A stretch of DNA of 64,000 nt from Congeria kusceri (taxonomy: Eukaryota; Mollusca; Bivalvia; Myida; Dreissenidae), in assembly GCA_027627225.1 (NCBI GenBank), contig CM051028.1, positions 27,084,912 through 27,148,911 on the forward strand, in the 5' to 3' direction. The stretch's first letter is position 1, and every line of letters begins with the position of its first letter. The translations under genes were made by a program, and so were the position numbers. The notes under the pieces are model-generated. The model did no database searches. It saw only the letters and a program-made list of their open reading frames with translations, and had not been told where the DNA came from. Below are positions 1 through 11,799 of the stretch, one piece after another.

Positions 1-911
1 TGTAGTGCCAAAAACAAAGTGATTTTAATACTACAAAACAAACCTGGTAATTAAAATAGTACCCTGTAGTAGTACGAACAACTTTGTCTTTTTGCTACAA
101 CAAACCAAAAACTGGTAATAACAAAAGTATTGTATGTGGAGAGTAGTAGTAGTATTACGCTGGCTGTTCGCCTTTCTTGTTTTAGTAGAGTTCTAATAAT
201 GTAGTACCAAAAACAAAGTGATTTTAATACTACAAAACAAACCTGGTAATTAAAATAGTACCCTGTAGTAGTACCAACAACTTTGTCGTTTTGCTGCTAC
301 AAACCAAAAACTGGTAATAACAAAAGTATTGTATGTGGAGAGTTGTCTGATGTCTATACGCCTGTTGTTTGGTTTTAAAAGTCGCCTATTATTCTCAATT
401 TGTTTTAATACTTAAAAACAAGATTGTACAAAACGCGTAAGGTTCATAGAAATAATACCCGCGGTTTACGAGTTTATTTGTGTATGTGGAGAGTTGTCTG
501 ATGGCTATACGCCTGTTGTTTGGTTTTAAAAGTCGCCTATTATTCTCAATTTCGTTTTAATACTTAAAAACAAGATTGTACAAAACGCGTAAGGTTCATA
601 GAAATAATACCCGCCGTTTTCTGGAGAGTTGGTCGACGGCTATCCGGCCATTGTCTGGTTTTCAAAGTCTCATTTTATATCCGCTGGCTAGCACAACCGA
701 TACAGTTGAATACTACAATAACAGTACTAAAAAGTGAAGTGATCGGGCGGGACTCATGAAACTGCCTTATAACAAATCTTTTCTAGGTTTTATTTAAGAT
801 ATAGCACAACCGATACATGTTAATACTATAAAAACAGAACAAACAAGTGCAGTCATTTGGTTTATGGAGGAGCTTTTTTCTAGTACTTTTTTGTCGAAGA
901 GCCGTGCTTTG

Positions 912-1537
912 CTACCAATGTGTATGTCGGACATCAATTCCACTGTCTTTGAGTGTTTGTATTGCACGATTTTGATCAGTCATGTAGAAACCTTGTGTGT
1001 ATCCGACAATAACGGTATATTTGGTTTTGCTGACGAACTGTTTTAATAGTTCGGCACAACGATGAGAATCCAGTGTACAAGGTATGTAATGGCTGTATAC
1101 CAACAAACACGGCCTATTAGAAACACCACATTGTTTACGAAACGACATCTCCATGTTTGCCAAAAATGTATTTTTCTCTGTTTTATATGAATCATGTGCG
1201 AATTCCCGTCGAAGTCTTCCGTCCGGATCTACAAGTCTTGCTTCACCATGAAGGCAATTATTTCTACAATACATTACTCAGTTTGTAACAAAATATCCCT
1301 CCGTTATGTTTATTTCCGTTAGTGGCTTTGACTCTAACCATTTAATGTAGTCACTGAAATCTGCCATGACAGCTAAGTCATTTCTCTTTAATTCTTCTTC
1401 TGACATCAGGCACGCCATAATAAATTGCCTTTTGTGAAAGTGTACGTCGTTGATAACTTTTCTGTATAAGTTGTTCGCTTTTCTTCCAATCCTGCACCAA
1501 TGTTGTAGTGCTCTGTATACTGAGTCGTCTGTGGACA

Positions 1538-1538
<1 letters not shown>
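912..1538 (-). pseudogene. Deaminase-like gene, copy 1 (one internal stop)
   Basis: This is the longest copy. From the ATG at 1538 ('MSTDDSVYRALQHWCRI') about 86 codons are open, then a TGA at 1278-1280, then 120 more codons to the stop at 912. The C-terminal half holds 'CLHGEARLVD' (H-x-E) and, about 50 residues later, 'YSHYIPCTLDSHRCAELL' (P-C-x6-C). The predicted order strand, P-C helix, strand 'YTVIVGYTQ', helix 'NRAIQTLKDSG', strand fits the cytidine-deaminase fold, where H and two C bind zinc and E is the proton shuttle. The C-x6-C spacing is longer than the usual C-x2-4-C, so the family call is inference. An in-frame ATG lies farther upstream across a (CTA)n run that would encode poly-Thr; I take the ATG after that run as the likelier start. 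Confidence 0.55.

Positions 1539-1582
<44 letters not shown>
1539..1582. repeat. (TAG)n microsatellite
   Basis: About 14 perfect TAG copies (CTA on the coding strand) lie directly upstream of the ATG of deaminase copy 1. Read in that frame they would give a poly-Thr run. Confidence 0.95.
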
Positions 1583-2353
1583 GCTGGCTGTTCATCATTC
1601 TTGTTTTAGTAGAGTTCTAATAATGTAGTACCAAAAACAAAGTGATTTTAATACTACAAAACAAACCTGGTAATTAAAATAGTACCCTGTAGTAGTACCA
1701 ATAACTTTGTCGTTTTACTACTACAAACCAAAAACTGGTAATAACAAAAGTATTGTATCTGTAGAGATGTCTGATGGCTATAGGCCTGTTGTTTGGTTTT
1801 AAAAGTCGCCTATTATTCTCAATTTCGTTTTAATACTTAAAAACAAGATTGTACAAAACGCGTAAGGTTCATAGAAGTAATACCCGCGGTTTTCGACTTT
1901 ATTTGTGTATCTGGAGAGTTGTCTGATGGCTATACGCCTGTTCTTTGGTTTTAAAAGTCGCCTATTATTCTCAATTTCGTTTTAATACTTAAAAACAAGA
2001 ATGTACAAAACGCGTAAGGTTCATAGAAATAATACCCGCCGTTTTCGACTTTATTTGTGTATCTGGAGAGTTGGTCGACGTCTATCCGGCCATTGTCTGG
2101 TTTTCAAAGTCTCATTTAATATCCGCTGGCGAGCACAACCGATACAGTTGAATACTACAATAACAGTACTAAAAAGTGATGTGATCAGGCGGGAGTCATG
2201 AAACTGCCTTATAACAAATCGTTTCTAGGTTTTATTTAAGATATAGCACAACCGATACATGTTAATCCTATAAAAACAGAACAAACAAGTGCAGTCATTT
2301 GGTTTATGGAGGAGCTTTTTTCTAGTACTTTTTTGTCGAAAAGCCGGACTTTG

Positions 2354-2772
2354 CTACCAATGTGTATGTCGGACATCAATTCCACTGTCTTTGAGTGTTT
2401 GTATTGCTCGATTTTGATCAGTCATGTAGAAAACTTGTGTGGATCCGACAATAACGGTATATTTGGTTTTGTTGACGAACTGTTTTAATAGTTCGGCACA
2501 ACGATGAGAATCCAGTGTACAAGGTATGTAATGGCTGTATATCAACAAATACGGCCTATTAGAAACACCGCATTGTTTACGAAACGACATCTCCATGTTT
2601 GCCAAAAATGTATTTTTCTCTGTTTTATATGAATCATGTGCGAATTCCCGTCGAAGTCTTCCGTGCGGATCTACAAGTCTTGCTTCACCATGAAGGCAAT
2701 TATTTCTACAATACATTACTCTGTTTGTAACAAAATATCCCTCCGTTATGTTTATTTCCGTTAGTGGCTTTG
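2354..2772 (-). pseudogene. Deaminase-like gene, copy 2 (5'-truncated)
   Basis: The frame is open through 'SKPLTEINITEGYFV' into the H-x-E and P-C-x6-C half and ends at the same '..RHTHW' terminus as copy 1. The codon that is TGA in copy 1 is AGA (Arg) here. The first ~65 codons are missing: the coding sequence is joined at about 2773 directly to the noncoding repeat ('ttacgctggctattcgcc'). The first internal ATG is at 2716 and leaves 120 residues including both putative zinc motifs. Probably a non-functional remnant, although a 120-aa product is formally possible. Confidence 0.5.
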
Positions 2773-3548
2773 AATTACGCTGGCTATTCGCCTTTCTTGT
2801 TTTAGTAGAGTTCTAATAATGTAGTACCAAAAACAAAGTGATTTTAATACTACAAAACAAACCTGGTAATTAAAATAGTACCCTGTAGTAGTACCAACAA
2901 CTTTGTCGTTTAACTACTACAAACCAAAAACTGGTAATAACAAAAGTATTGTATCTGGAGAGAGGTATGATGGATATAGGCCTGTTGTTTGGTTTTAAAA
3001 GTCGCCTATTATTCTCAATTTCGAATTAATACTTAAAAACAAGATTGTACAAAACGCGTAAGGTTCATAGAAATAATACCCGCGGTTTTCGACTTTATTT
3101 GTGTATCTGGAGAGTTGTCTGATGGCTATACGCCTGTTGTTTGGTTTTAAAAGTCGCCTATTTTTCTCAATTTCGTTTTAATACTTAAAAACAAGATTGT
3201 ACAAAACGCGTAAGGTTCATAGAAATAATACCCGCGGTTTTCGACTTTATTTGTGTATCTGGAGAGTTGGTCGACGGCAATCCGGCCATTGTCTTTTTTG
3301 AAAGTCTCATTTTACATCCGCTGACCAGTACAACCGATACAGTTGAATACTACAAGAACAGTACTAAAAAGTGAAGTGATCGGGCGGGAGTCAAGAAACT
3401 GCCTTATAGCAAATCGTTTCTAGGTTTTATTTAAGATATAGCACAACCGATACATGTTAATACTATTAAAACAGAACTCACAAGTGCAGTCATTTGGTTT
3501 ATGGAGGAGCTTTTTTCTAATACTGTTTTTTCGAAAAGCCGGACTTTT

Positions 3549-3967
3549 CTACCAATGTGTATGTCGGACATCAATTCCACTGTCTTTGAGTGTTTGTATT
3601 GCACGATTTTGATCAGTCATGTAGAAAACTTGTGTGTACCCGACAATAACGGTATATTTGGTTTTGTTGACGAACTGTTTTAATAGTTCGGCACAACGAT
3701 GAGAATCCAGTGTACAAGGTATGTAATGGCTGTATATCAACAAATACGGCCTATTAGAAACACCACATTGTTTACGAAACGACATCTCCATGTTTGCCAA
3801 AAATGTATTTTTCTCTGTTTTATATGAATCATGTGCGAATTCCCGTCGAAGTCTTCCGTGCGGATCTACAAGTCTTGCTTCACCATGAAGGCAATTATTT
3901 CTACAATACATTACTCTGTTTGTAACAAAATATCCCTCCGTTATGTTTATTTCCGTTAGTGGCTTTG
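3549..3967 (-). pseudogene. Deaminase-like gene, copy 3 (5'-truncated)
   Basis: Same deletion junction as copy 2 and an almost identical protein, with H-x-E and P-C-x6-C intact and no internal stop after the junction. It differs from copy 2 by only a few bases, showing that the truncated unit itself was amplified. Confidence 0.5.
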
Positions 3968-4743
3968 AATTACGCTGGCTATTCGCCTTTCTTGTTTTAG
4001 TAGAGTTCTAATAATGTAGTACCAAAAACAAAGTGATTTTAATACTACAAAACAAACCTGGTAATTAAAATAGTACCCTGTAGTAGTACCAACAACTTTG
4101 TCGTTTAACTACTACAAACCAAAAACTGGTAATAACAAAAGTATTGTATCTGGAGAGAGGTATGATGGATATAGGCCTGTTGTTTGGTTTTAAAAGTCGC
4201 CTATTATTCTCAATTTCGAATTAATACTTAAAAACAAGATTGTACAAAACGCGTAAGGTTCATAGAAATAATACCCGCGGTTTTCGACTTTATTTGTGTA
4301 TCTGGAGAGTTGTCTGATGGCTATACGCCTGTTGTTTGGTTTTAAAAGTCGCCTATTTTTCTCAATTTCGTTTTAATACTTAAAAACAAGATTGTACAAA
4401 ACGCGTAAGGTTCATAGAAATAATACCCGCGGTTTTCGACTTTATTTGTGTATCTGGAGAGTTGGTCGACGGCAATCCGGCCATTGTCTTTTTTGAAAGT
4501 CTCATTTTACATCCGCTGACCAGTACAACCGATACAGTTGAATACTACAAGAACAGTACTAAAAAGTGAAGTGATCGGGCGGGAGTCAAGAAACTGCCTT
4601 ATAGCAAATCGTTTCTAGGTTTTATTTAAGATATAGCACAACCGATACATGTTAATACTATTAAAACAGAACTCACAAGTGCAGTCATTTGGTTTATGGA
4701 GGAGCTTTTTTCTAATACTGTTTTTTCGAAAAGCCGGACTTTG

Positions 4744-5162
4744 CTACCAATGTGTATGTCGGACATCAATTCCACTGTCTTTGAGTGTTTGTATTGCACG
4801 ATTTTGATCAGTCATGTAGAAAACTTGTGTGTACCCGACAATAACGGTATATTTGGTTTTGTTGACGAACTGTTTTAATAGTTCGGCACAACGATGAGAA
4901 TCCAGTGTACAAGGTATGTAATGGCTGTATATCAACAAATACGGCCTATTAGAAACACCACATTGTTTACGAAACGACATCTCCATGTTTGCCAAAAATG
5001 TATTTTTCTCTGTTTTATATGAATCATGTGCGAATTCCCGTCGAAGTCTTCCGTGCGGATCTACAAGTCTTGCTTCACCATGAAGGCAATTATTTCTACA
5101 ATACATTACTCTGTTTGTAACAAAATATCCCTCCGTTATGTTTATTTCCGTTAGTGGCTTTG
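4744..5162 (-). pseudogene. Deaminase-like gene, copy 4 (5'-truncated)
   Basis: Its 120-residue product from the internal ATG is the same as that of copy 3, and the surrounding 1195-bp unit is nearly identical. It shares the 5' deletion with copies 2 and 3. This is the best evidence for recent unit duplication or gene conversion. Confidence 0.5.
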
Positions 5163-5938
5163 AATTACGCTGGCTATTCGCCTTTCTTGTTTTAGTAGAG
5201 TTCTAATAATGTAGTACCAAAAACAAAGTGATTTTAATACTACAAAACAAACCTGGTAATTAAAATAGTACCCTGTAGTAGTACCAACAACTTTGTCGTT
5301 TAACTACTACAAACCAAAAACTGGTAATAACAAAAGTATTGTATCTGGAGAGAGGTATGATGGATATAGGCCTGTTGTTTGGTTTTAAAAGTCGCCTATT
5401 ATTCTCAATTTCGAATTAATACTTAAAAACAAGATTGTACAAAACGCGTAAGGTTCATAGAAATAATACCCGCGGTTTTCCACTTTATTTGTGTATCTGG
5501 AGAGTTGTCTGATGGCTATACGCCTGTTGTTTGGTTTTAAAAGTCGCCTATTTTTCTCAATTTCGTTTTAATACTTAAAAACAAGATTGTACAAAACGCG
5601 TAAGGTTCATAGAAATAATACCCGCGGTTTTCGACTTTATTTGTGTATCTGGAGAGTTGGTCGACGGCTATCCGGCCATTGTCTTTTTTTGAAAGTCTCA
5701 CTTTACATCCGCTGACCAGTACAACCGATACAGTTGAATACTACAAGAACAGTACTAAAAAGTGAAGTGATCGGGCGGGAGTCAAGAAACTGCCTTATAG
5801 CAAATCGTTTATAGGTTTATTTAAGATATAGCACAACCGATCCATGGTAATACTATTAAAACAGAACTCACAAGTGCAGTCATTTGGTTTATGGAGGAGC
5901 TTTTTTCTAATACTGTTTTTTCGAAAAGCCGGACTTTG

Positions 5939-6565
5939 CTACCAATGTGTATGTCGGACATCAATTCCACTGTCTTTGAGGTTTTGTATTGCACGATTTT
6001 GATCAGTCATGTAGAAAACTTGTGTGTATCCGACAATAACCGTATATTTGGTTATGCTGACGAACTGTTTTAATAGTTCGGCACAAAGATAAGAATCCAG
6101 TGTACAAGGAATGTAATGGCTGTATATCAACAAACACGGCCTATTAGAAACACCACATTGTTTACGAAACGACATCTCCATGTTTGCCAAAAATGTATTT
6201 TTCTCTGTTTTATATGACTCATGTGCGAATTCCCGTCGAAGTCTTCCGTCCGGATCTACATGTCTTGCTTCACCATGAAGGCAATTATTTCGACAATACA
6301 TGACTCTGTTTTTAACAAAATATCCCTCCGTTATGTTTATTTCCGTTAGTGGCTTTGACTCTAACCATTTAATGTAGTCACTGAAATCTGCCAAGACAGC
6401 TGAGTAATTTCTCTTTAATTCTTGTTCTGACATCAGGCACGCCATAATAAATTGCCTTTTGTGAAAGTCTACGTCGTTGATAACTTTTCAATATAAGTTG
6501 TTCGCTTTTCGTCCAATCCAGCACAAATGTTGAAGCGCTCTGAATACTGAGTCGTCTGTGGACAT
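5939..6565 (-). pseudogene. Deaminase-like gene, copy 5 (early stop)
   Basis: Full-length relative of copy 1. The start codon is at 6565, but a TGA at 6488-6490 interrupts the frame where copy 1 reads Arg-Lys. After it, 168 codons are open from the internal ATG ('MACLMSEQELKRN') through H-x-E and P-C-x6-C to '..RHTHW'. Read together with copy 1, this copy shows that the two halves belong to one frame: the linker 'GYFVKNRVMYCRNN' has no stop here. Confidence 0.55.
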
Positions 6566-7189
6566 AGTACTATTCGCCTTTCTTGTTTTAGTAGAGTTCT
6601 AATAATGTAGTACCAAAACCAAAGTTATTTTAATACTACAAAACAAACCTGGTAATTAAAATAGTACCCTGTAGTAGTACCAACAACTTTGTCGTTTTAC
6701 TACTACAAAATAAAAAACTGGTAATAACAAAAGTATTGTATCTGGAGACTTGTCTGATGGCTATACGCCTGTTGTTTGGTTTTCAACGTCGCCTATTATT
6801 CCCAATGTCGTTTTAATACTTAAAAAACAAGATTGTACAAAACGCGTAAGGTTCATAGAATTAATACCCGCGGTTTTCGACTTTATTTTTTGTATCTGGA
6901 GAGTTGGTCGACGGCTATCCGGCCATTGTCTGGTTTTCAAAGTCTCATTTTATATCCGCTGGGTAGCACAGCCGATACAGTTGAATACTACAATAACAGT
7001 ACTAAAAAGTGAAGTGATCGGGCGGGAGTCATGAAACTGCCTTATAACAAATCGTTTCTAGGTTTTATTTAAGATATAGCACAACCAATACATGTTAATA
7101 CTATAAAAAAATAAAAAACTCACAAGTGCAGTCATTTGGTTATGGAGGAGCTTTTTTCTAGTACTTTGTTGGCGAAAAGCCGGACTTTG

Positions 7190-7790
7190 CTACCAATGTG
7201 TATGTCGGACATCAATTCCACTGTCTTTGAGTGTTTGTATTGCACGATTTTGATCAGTCATGTAGAAAACGTGTGTGTATCCGACAATAACGGTATATTT
7301 GGTTTTGCTGACGAACTGTTTTAATAGTTCAGCACAAAGCTGAGAATCAGTGTACAAGGTATGTAATGGCTGTATATCAACAAACACGGCCTATTAGAAA
7401 CACCACATTGTTTACGAAACGACATCTCCATGTTTGCCAAAAATGTATTTTTCTGTTATATATGACTCATGTGCGAATTCCCGTCGAAGTCTTCCGTCCG
7501 GATCTACAAGTCTTGCTTCGCCATGATGGCAATTATTTCGACAATACATGACTCTGCACTTAACAAAATATCCCTCCGTTATGTTTATTTCCGTTAGTGG
7601 CTTTGACTTTAACCATTTAATGTAGTCACTGAAATCTGCCAGACAGCTAAGTCATTTCTCTTTAATTCTTCTTCTGACAGCAGGCACACCGTAATAAATT
7701 GCCTTTTGTGAAAGTCTACGTCGTTGATAACTTTTCTATATAAGTTGTTCGCTTTTCTTCCAATCCTGCACAAATGTTGTAGCGCTCTGT
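7190..7790 (-). pseudogene. Deaminase-like gene, copy 6 (several frameshifts)
   Basis: The most decayed copy. Compared with copy 5 it lacks one base near 7348, two bases near 7456 and two bases near 7640. The start codon region is replaced by TAG repeats. The C-terminal 'ALKDSG..RHTHW'-like end is still readable. Confidence 0.5.
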
Positions 7791-7805
7791 ATACTGAGTC
7801 GTCTG

Positions 7806-7823
7806 TGGTAGTAGTAGTACGCT

Positions 7824-7901
<78 letters not shown>

Positions 7902-8004
7902 CGCTGGCTAGTAGTAGTAGTAGTACGCTAGTAGTAGAAGTAGTAGTAGTTAGTAGTTAGTAGTAGTAGTAGTAGTGTTTGTAGTAGTAGTAGTAGTAGT
8001 AGTG

Positions 8005-8088
<84 letters not shown>

Positions 8089-8105
8089 ATAGTAGTAGTA
8101 GTACG
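7806..8105. repeat. Long interrupted (TAG)n microsatellite
   Basis: Roughly 300 bp of TAG repeats with interruptions such as 'tacgctggc' and 'tggtag'. It sits where the other long units have a short TAG run beside the deaminase start, so it is an expanded version of the same tract. Confidence 0.95.
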
Positions 8106-8315
8106 CTGGCTATTCGCCTTTCTTGTTGTAGTAGAGTTCTAATAATGTAGTACCAAAAACAAAGTGATTTAAATACTACAAAACAAACCTGGTGATTAAA
8201 ATAGTACCCTGTAGTAGTACCAACAACTTTGTCGTTTTACTACTACAAAACAAAAAACTGGTAATAACAAAAAGTATTGTATCTGGAGAGTTGTCTGATG
8301 GCTATACGCCTGTTT

Positions 8316-8875
8316 TTCAGAACAATGAAGCAAGTCAGTCTGCTAATGCAGCAACACAACAAACACCTTTTGATTCATTCTGTGAAGCTAAAGGTGGGCA
8401 CATTTTAAAACAGGTAAAACTTGCAAAACCAAGGAAAACACTAAGCACAGTTGTTGGTGGCAAGGCAATTACAGAATTCAGTTGTTAACGCAGTTGAATT
8501 TCATTTTGCTTCTCAAAACGAAAACAAACAAACAAAGCAAACTGCTCATAAGTCATTACACGATTTTGAAAATGCATTGACTGTTCCCAGCACCTTTGGC
8601 ATTCAGCGAAAAAGAAAACAGCCAGCTATTGAGCAGTTGGATAGCTCTGACTCAGATGGCACTGAGGTTCCTGACTCTTGACAAGTGCATAATGTGCAAC
8701 AAGGTCTACCCTCCTAACAATAACACAAAACTATCTCACATTAACATTGTCAAGTGTGGTTGCTGTGATTTGTGCCATGGATGGGTACATCTGGCTTTCT
8801 GTTCACCCACTAAAGTATTGAGGTTAAGTGATACCTTCCGTTGTCCTGGGTGTAAATCAGAAAACTTATGAGTTC
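8316..8875 (+). pseudogene. 3' fragment of a pogo-like transposase with PHD-like finger
   Basis: Broken frames encode 'TVVGGKAITEF', a Ser/Asp-rich linker ('QLDSSDSDGTEVPDS') and a Cys/His finger with 'CIMC', 'CGCCDLCHGWVHLAFC' and 'FRCPGC'. The downstream element at 11.0-11.4 kb has the same order: 'VVGGKALEG', an acidic linker, then C-x2-C, 'CDVCDHWMHLKYC' and C-x-C-C. This is therefore the C-terminal end of a related transposase whose catalytic part is absent. The reading frame changes at least twice. Deaminase-array sequence ends abruptly at its 5' edge, near 'ctgtttttcag'. Confidence 0.6.
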
Positions 8876-9260
8876 AACACATGTAAATACAACTGTAAAT
8901 ATGTTAAAGCTTATATAAAAAAATATCAAAACAGTTTAGATATACTTTAAATAGTTTGAGGTTTTATTTGGACAGTGGTGCTTAACTTTTTTGAACAGTA
9001 TAGTGCAGTGGATTGTGAGTGGATTGCGACCGTCGAAAATACCCCACGTGACTTGCAGAACATAACCGGTGAGTGTCGGCCATTTTAGTACAATGTAAAC
9101 AAGCATAAAAGCTTTAGCAGTTTCTTTTTCGTAAAATATTATTTAAAATAAAACAATTTCTAGATGCATACATTGGTTTTGTATGTTTAACCTACATTAA
9201 TATTGCTATTTATTTGAAAACCACTCATCGTCGAAAATACCCGACACGAGGATATTGTAT

Positions 9261-9282
9261 CATGGAGTAACCAGTTCTCGAG
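9261..9282 (+). repeat. Left terminal inverted repeat of pogo-like element
   Basis: About 21 bp that match the right end (11800-11821) in reverse complement with one mismatch. It ends in CTCGAG, the core also found in the inner repeat pair. Confidence 0.75.
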
Positions 9283-9399
9283 CTAAACCTATTCTCGAGC
9301 TATTACGTAGTTTCCAGTTGCGCCTGAGTATATGACGTATTTTGACATTAGGAAACACCACTTCACAGTAAACATTGCGTTCTTGACAGCCACACAAAA

Positions 9400-11419
9400 A
9401 TGAGCAACTTACTTCGAATTAAGGTACGTAAAGTCACAAGTAATCATGAGAGTACTTATTTTTCCATATTTTCACTAAATCCAAATTTTGTATCGCACAA
9501 AAACTGTATTAAATTCATTTTTCACTGATTACAAATGTTCGTCTGTTGTTATTCCTGACCTACATTGTTTTGCAAGTCACCGATTGTATAAATCTAAACC
9601 CTATAATACATTTTGTAGGTTACAAAACACCAATTAGACAATGGTCATTGTTATTTAGTGGAATTAGTTTCTAATTAATTTCTAATTAATGTTGATATGT
9701 TTTCAGTTCAAACCAGAGAGCAAAAGGGGTCATTTGAGACGGTATTTCCCCACAAGCATGACAAATGCTTATCAAATGGTAAAGGAAAGGGATGTATCTG
9801 TGTATATGGCAGCTAAACTCTATGGAGTTCCAATAACCACACTGCGAGACCGGGTTGACAATAGAATTTCAATTGACACTGTCAAATCTGGGCCAGAACC
9901 TGTTTTGAGTCTTGAAGAAGAACAGAGTCTATGCAATCATTTGAAGTGTTTGGCAGAAGTGGGTTACGGGTATACACGGTCTGAAACTGTTACTCTGGCC
10001 CATGAGTATGCAGTGTCTATAGGAAAAAGGGCCATAGATGAGCCATTCACCATGAGATGGTTTTATGGTTTCATGAAACGTTGGCCGGACATGAAGGTTG
10101 TGCAACCTTCAAGTTTGTCAGAACAGAGAGCACGTTGTACAAATGAAACATCAATTAAAAACTATTTTCAGGAACTGGCTAGAGTAATAGAAGAATACAA
10201 AGTAGTGAATAAGCCTCAAAATATATATAATATTGACGAAAAAGGAACTAACACTGAGTTTAAACCCCCAAATGTAGTTTCTGCAAAAAATTGTAGAGTA
10301 CAGCTAGTTATTGCAGAAAGGTCCAAGACAATAACTGTAATTGGTGCTGGTAATGCTTTGGGAACCAGTATTCCACCATTTTTTGTTTTCCCTGGCGAAA
10401 GACTGGTTGATGGGTTGATGTCAGGCAGGAGCGGATGGTGTAATGACAAAAACTGGTTGGTCTAATTCCGAGACATTTGAACATTACTTAAAAAATCACT
10501 TTGTCAAATATGTTCAAGGTAGAAATCAAACTGAAACATTATTGGTTTTATATGATGGACACAGAAGCCATATTAGTTTGGAGCTAATTAACTGGGCAAA
10601 AGACAACAACATTGTATTATTTGTATTGCCACCCCATACATCCCACTTATTACAACCTATGGACATCGGCTGTTTTGGCCCATTTCAGCGAAAATACAAC
10701 CAGGAGTGCACAAGGTTTGCAAGGGAAACACACAGAGTTGTAACCAAATATGATGTATGTGCTCTTGCTTGTAGAGCATATTCAGCAGCTATGTCTCTAT
10801 CTAATTTGCAGTCATCATTTAAAAAGGCAGGCATTTTCCCTCTTCTTGATGCACAGTCAATGATTGACTCGTTAGGTACAAGCCTCAAACCTTCCACTCT
10901 TTACAACTTGGCAAATGTAGTCGACACTGTATCACATGAAAGTGAGGATTCTTACTGCAACAAGAACAGTAATGATCAGTTTTTTTCTAAGAGAAAGGCA
11001 GTTGTATGTGAAAAAGTAACAAAAAAAATGCTGTTGTTGGTGGAAAAGCATTAGAAGGTAACACAGTAACAGAACTCAATCAATATCTTAATGAAAGCAA
11101 CAAAAACATGGGTACAAGATTAACAAAAAATTGTAAAACCTCAAAAGCTCAATTTATCCCTATTCCAGAACATCCCATTGATTTGCAAAGTGACGTAAGT
11201 GACACTGAAAACACACCAGATGTTGATGCTGTTGATGATAAGGACGTATGTTGTGGATGTAGTAGTTTTTATGTACCAAGACATTTATTGGATGGCACTT
11301 TGCATATCACTTCATGGGCTCAATGTGACGTATGTGATCATTGGATGCACTTAAAATATTGTTCCAATGTAAGGGTTGTGAGAAAAGATACATTGTTCAA
11401 ATGCAACTGTTGCTTGTAG
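9400..11419 (+). pseudogene. Pogo-like DDE transposase, one intron, two frameshifts
   Basis: Exon 1 is 9400-9423 ('MSNLLRIK', donor gtacgt). Exon 2 starts at 9707 after 'ttttcag'. Domains in order: an HTH of psq type ('MAAKLYGVPITTLRDRV'); a CENP-B-like second HTH ('FTMRWFYGFMKRWPDM'); and a DDE_1 catalytic core with 'YNIDEKG' (first D), 'LVLYDGHRSHIS' (second D) and 'LLQPMDIGCFGPFQ' (third D). The end is an acidic linker and a PHD-like finger ('CDVCDHWMHLKYC'). A one-base shift near 10423 moves the frame before 'GVMTKTGWSNSE', and a second near 11028 moves it back, so the copy is broken unless these are sequence errors. The transposase would cut and join the element's ends in the nucleus. 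The C-terminal finger is an addition to the minimal pogo protein. Confidence 0.8.
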
Positions 11420-11799
11420 CCAAATGATGTGTTGAAAACCGATATAAAAACTATGAAAATGAAAATAACAAAACAAAATTGCAAAAAAACTAAGTTTTAA
11501 TAAAATGTATAGCACTTACCTGTTTCTTGAACTGTTTGTGTCCGGCTAATAAACAGGATATGAACAGTAGGGTTGTCTTTTCAAGCAATATATAAATAGC
11601 TCGAGAATAGGACAGCCATCTTGGAATTCCATGCAGATGATGTATTATATTATTAACTACAGCAGTCGCATTTAACAGGTAATATTGAAATAAATTTGCA
11701 TGAAATCGACAGAATATTGATTTTTCTTAATAAAAATAACATTTTTTCATTAAGTTTTGTGTACTATTGCATTTATAGAAAACATAGAATTTTATTGTG

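Larger units (their letters stand above)
1..8315. repeat. Tandem array of ~1.2-1.5 kb units carrying deaminase-like gene copies
   Basis: The landmark 'ttctaataatgtagtacc' recurs at about 191, 1615, 2811, 4006, 5201, 6597 and 8138. This gives units of 1424, 1196, 1195, 1195, 1396 and 1541 bp plus partial units at both ends. Each unit has a noncoding part with internal ~150-bp subrepeats (starting 'ggagagttgtctgatgg') and a minus-strand coding part. The units at 2811 and 4006 are almost identical, so amplification or gene conversion was recent. The three short units share one deletion that removes the 5' part of the coding region. TAG runs sit at the 5' end of the coding part in the longer units. 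The last partial unit runs straight into pogo-like sequence near 8315. Confidence 0.93.

Noticed and set aside
864..7324. Six 60-62-codon plus-strand frames starting 'MEELFS' in every array unit
   Set aside because: They lie antisense to the conserved C-terminal part of the deaminase-like copies. Their conservation is explained by unit homogeneity, and no motif is seen.
7724..7960. Poly-Ser open frame
   Set aside because: It is a translation of the TAG/AGT microsatellite.
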